A program made the position numbers and the translations under genes. A stretch of 9,146 nucleotides of DNA from the NCBI GenBank assembly GCA_938003515.1, contig CALKYL010000344.1, positions 1 through 9,146 of the forward strand. The letters run 5' to 3'. Of this stretch, positions 8,208 through 9,146 are shown piece by piece (within the stretch, counting starts at the first letter, position 1; every line of letters starts with the position of its first letter). Below the pieces are notes generated by a model. That model did not search any database and was not told where the DNA came from. It worked only from the letters and a program-made list of their open reading frames with translations. Source of the stretch: an uncultured bacterium. GTDB lineage: Bacteria > Planctomycetota > UBA1135 > UBA2386.

Positions 8208-9146
8208 ATGACCAAGCACGGCCACGGCCTGCCCAGAAAGCGCCCCGGGCGCTCCGCCAAGGACGAGATCGAAGACGAGCTGCCGGCGCTCGAGCCGCTG
8301 GACGAGCTGCCGCTGCTCGAGCCGATCGAGGCGGCGCCCGACGAGGACGACGGCCCGGTGAAGGCGCGCTGCGAGCCGAGCGACGAAGCCGACTTCGACG
8401 TCGCGATCACGCTCGACGTGCCGCAGATGCCGAAGGCCGAGGTCGGGGCCGCCGTCGAGGGCCCGCTGGCTCGCGTGATCGCCGCCAACGAGCTGCGGCA
8501 CAAGCGCGTGCTGGTGCACTTCGGGGGCGAGGCCCTGATCGGCACGGCGGTCAAGGAGCAGGTCACCGAGGCGCTCAAGCCGGCGCGGCCGCTGGTGGCG
8601 GTCGTGCGGCGCGGCTTCGGGGACGAGCGCGTGCTCGAGGGCGCGTTGCCGAAGGTCGAGATCGCCGTCGACGAGGTCGATGGTGAGCACCGGGTCGAGG
8701 TCGCGACCGGCGAGTGCGAGCCGGAGGATCTGCCGGTCGCGATGGCCGAGCACATGGCGTCGCTGTCGGCTTCGGCGTCCGGTCGGAAGTACGTGTTCCA
8801 GTTCCGCGGCGCGGCGCGGCCCGACGCGACGATGCGAGACGCGATCGCGATGGCGCTGCGCGACGGCGGCGCCCGCCGCGCGGCGATCGGCGCGCGCGTG
8901 CTCTTCGACCGCGACCTCGAGGACCGCGTGCAGTGCACGGTCTCGGGCAACAAGGCGACGATCGCCATCTCCCTCGGCGGCGACGACGCGACGACGGTCG
9001 ACGCGCTGTCGCTGGTCCTGCCGATGCACGCATCCGAGCTGCGCGAGCGCAACGTGCGCTTCCAGTTCGCGCGCGAGTCGTCGGCGGTGCAGGCCTTCTG
9101 CGTCGACTTCGCCAGGAACGCAGGCGCGACGCTGATCGAGGTCGGC
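8208..9146 (+). CDS. Unrecognised protein with acidic N-terminal segment and repeated ~90-residue modules, 3' end outside window
   Basis: The frame is open from the ATG at 8208 to the right edge, giving 313 visible residues. I do not recognise the family. The first 18 residues are basic (KHGHGLPRKRPGRSAK). Residues 19-49 are strongly acidic and Leu/Pro-rich, with a 9-residue tandem ELPALEPLD / ELPLLEPIE. There is no signal peptide or membrane segment, so it is probably cytoplasmic. From about residue 99 the protein shows a repeating pattern: a strand (KRVLVHF 99-105, RKYVFQF 193-199, NVRFQF 282-287), a Gly/Ala- or Ser-containing loop, an amphipathic helix (AVKEQVTEALK; MRDAIAMALRD; VQAFCVDFARN) and further strands (PLVAVVRRG; RAAIGARVLF; ATLIEVG). 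This suggests at least three copies of an alpha/beta module with a period near 88-94 residues. No catalytic motif is visible. The codon pattern (G/C in third positions) and lack of stops over 939 bases support a real gene. It has its own upstream spacer of 200 bp, so it is probably a separate unit. Confidence 0.82.
   Translation, partial: MTKHGHGLPRKRPGRSAKDEIEDELPALEPLDELPLLEPIEAAPDEDDGPVKARCEPSDEADFDVAITLDVPQMPKAEVGAAVEGPLARVIAANELRHKRVLVHFGGEALIGTAVKEQVTEALKPARPLVAVVRRGFGDERVLEGALPKVEIAVDEVDGEHRVEVATGECEPEDLPVAMAEHMASLSASASGRKYVFQFRGAARPDATMRDAIAMALRDGGARRAAIGARVLFDRDLEDRVQCTVSGNKATIAISLGGDDATTVDALSLVLPMHASELRERNVRFQFARESSAVQAFCVDFARNAGATLIEVG
8277..8330 (+). repeat. 27-bp imperfect tandem duplication encoding the acidic ELPxLEP repeat
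   Basis: Bases 8277-8303 and 8304-8330 match at 22 of 27 positions and encode ELPALEPLD and ELPLLEPIE. The matching codons (GAG CTG CCG, then CTC GAG CCG) suggest a past duplication rather than convergent composition. Confidence 0.7.

Overview
The window is very GC-rich throughout. Its gene content points to the Planctomycetota. Markers are a short ECF-type sigma factor of the kind that lineage carries in many copies, a membrane-anchored Ser/Thr kinase with a C-terminal TPR-like region, a Tat-exported Gfo/Idh/MocA oxidoreductase beside a secreted SUMF1-fold protein, and a secreted beta-rich protein with a C-terminal module that I recall from planctomycete exported proteins. This assignment comes from gene families and composition, not from any marker RNA.

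Layout. Bases 1-2435 hold two same-strand genes 44 bp apart: a SUMF1/FGE-fold protein cut by the left edge, with an export-type hydrophobic N-terminus but without the FGE catalytic cysteines, and a complete Tat-signal Gfo/Idh/MocA oxidoreductase. They look like an operon for exported proteins, probably carbohydrate-related. A 258-bp GC-rich spacer with two hairpins follows. At 2694-3884 is a secreted protein with a clear Shine-Dalgarno. Its 3' end runs 155 bp into the oppositely oriented ECF sigma factor gene (3730-4341, minus), giving the exported protein an odd Arg/Ala-rich tail.

The centre is a divergent regulatory pair. The sigma factor (minus) and a 906-residue kinase (plus, 4383-7103) are separated by only 41 bp, which contain a small inverted repeat. 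A plausible model is a kinase/sigma signalling unit, with the kinase sensing or docking through its TPR-like part and acting on the sigma factor or its regulon. Only 22 bp after the kinase comes a pirin-family cupin (7126-8007), probably co-transcribed.

Bases 8008-8207 are a 200-bp spacer with a strong GC hairpin just after the pirin stop, a short direct repeat, a second hairpin and a -35-like element. From 8208 to the right edge runs an open, unrecognised gene with a charged N-terminus and about three divergent copies of a roughly 90-residue alpha/beta module. It is the least explained object in the window. I saw no tRNA, rRNA, CRISPR array, insertion sequence or phage-type gene.
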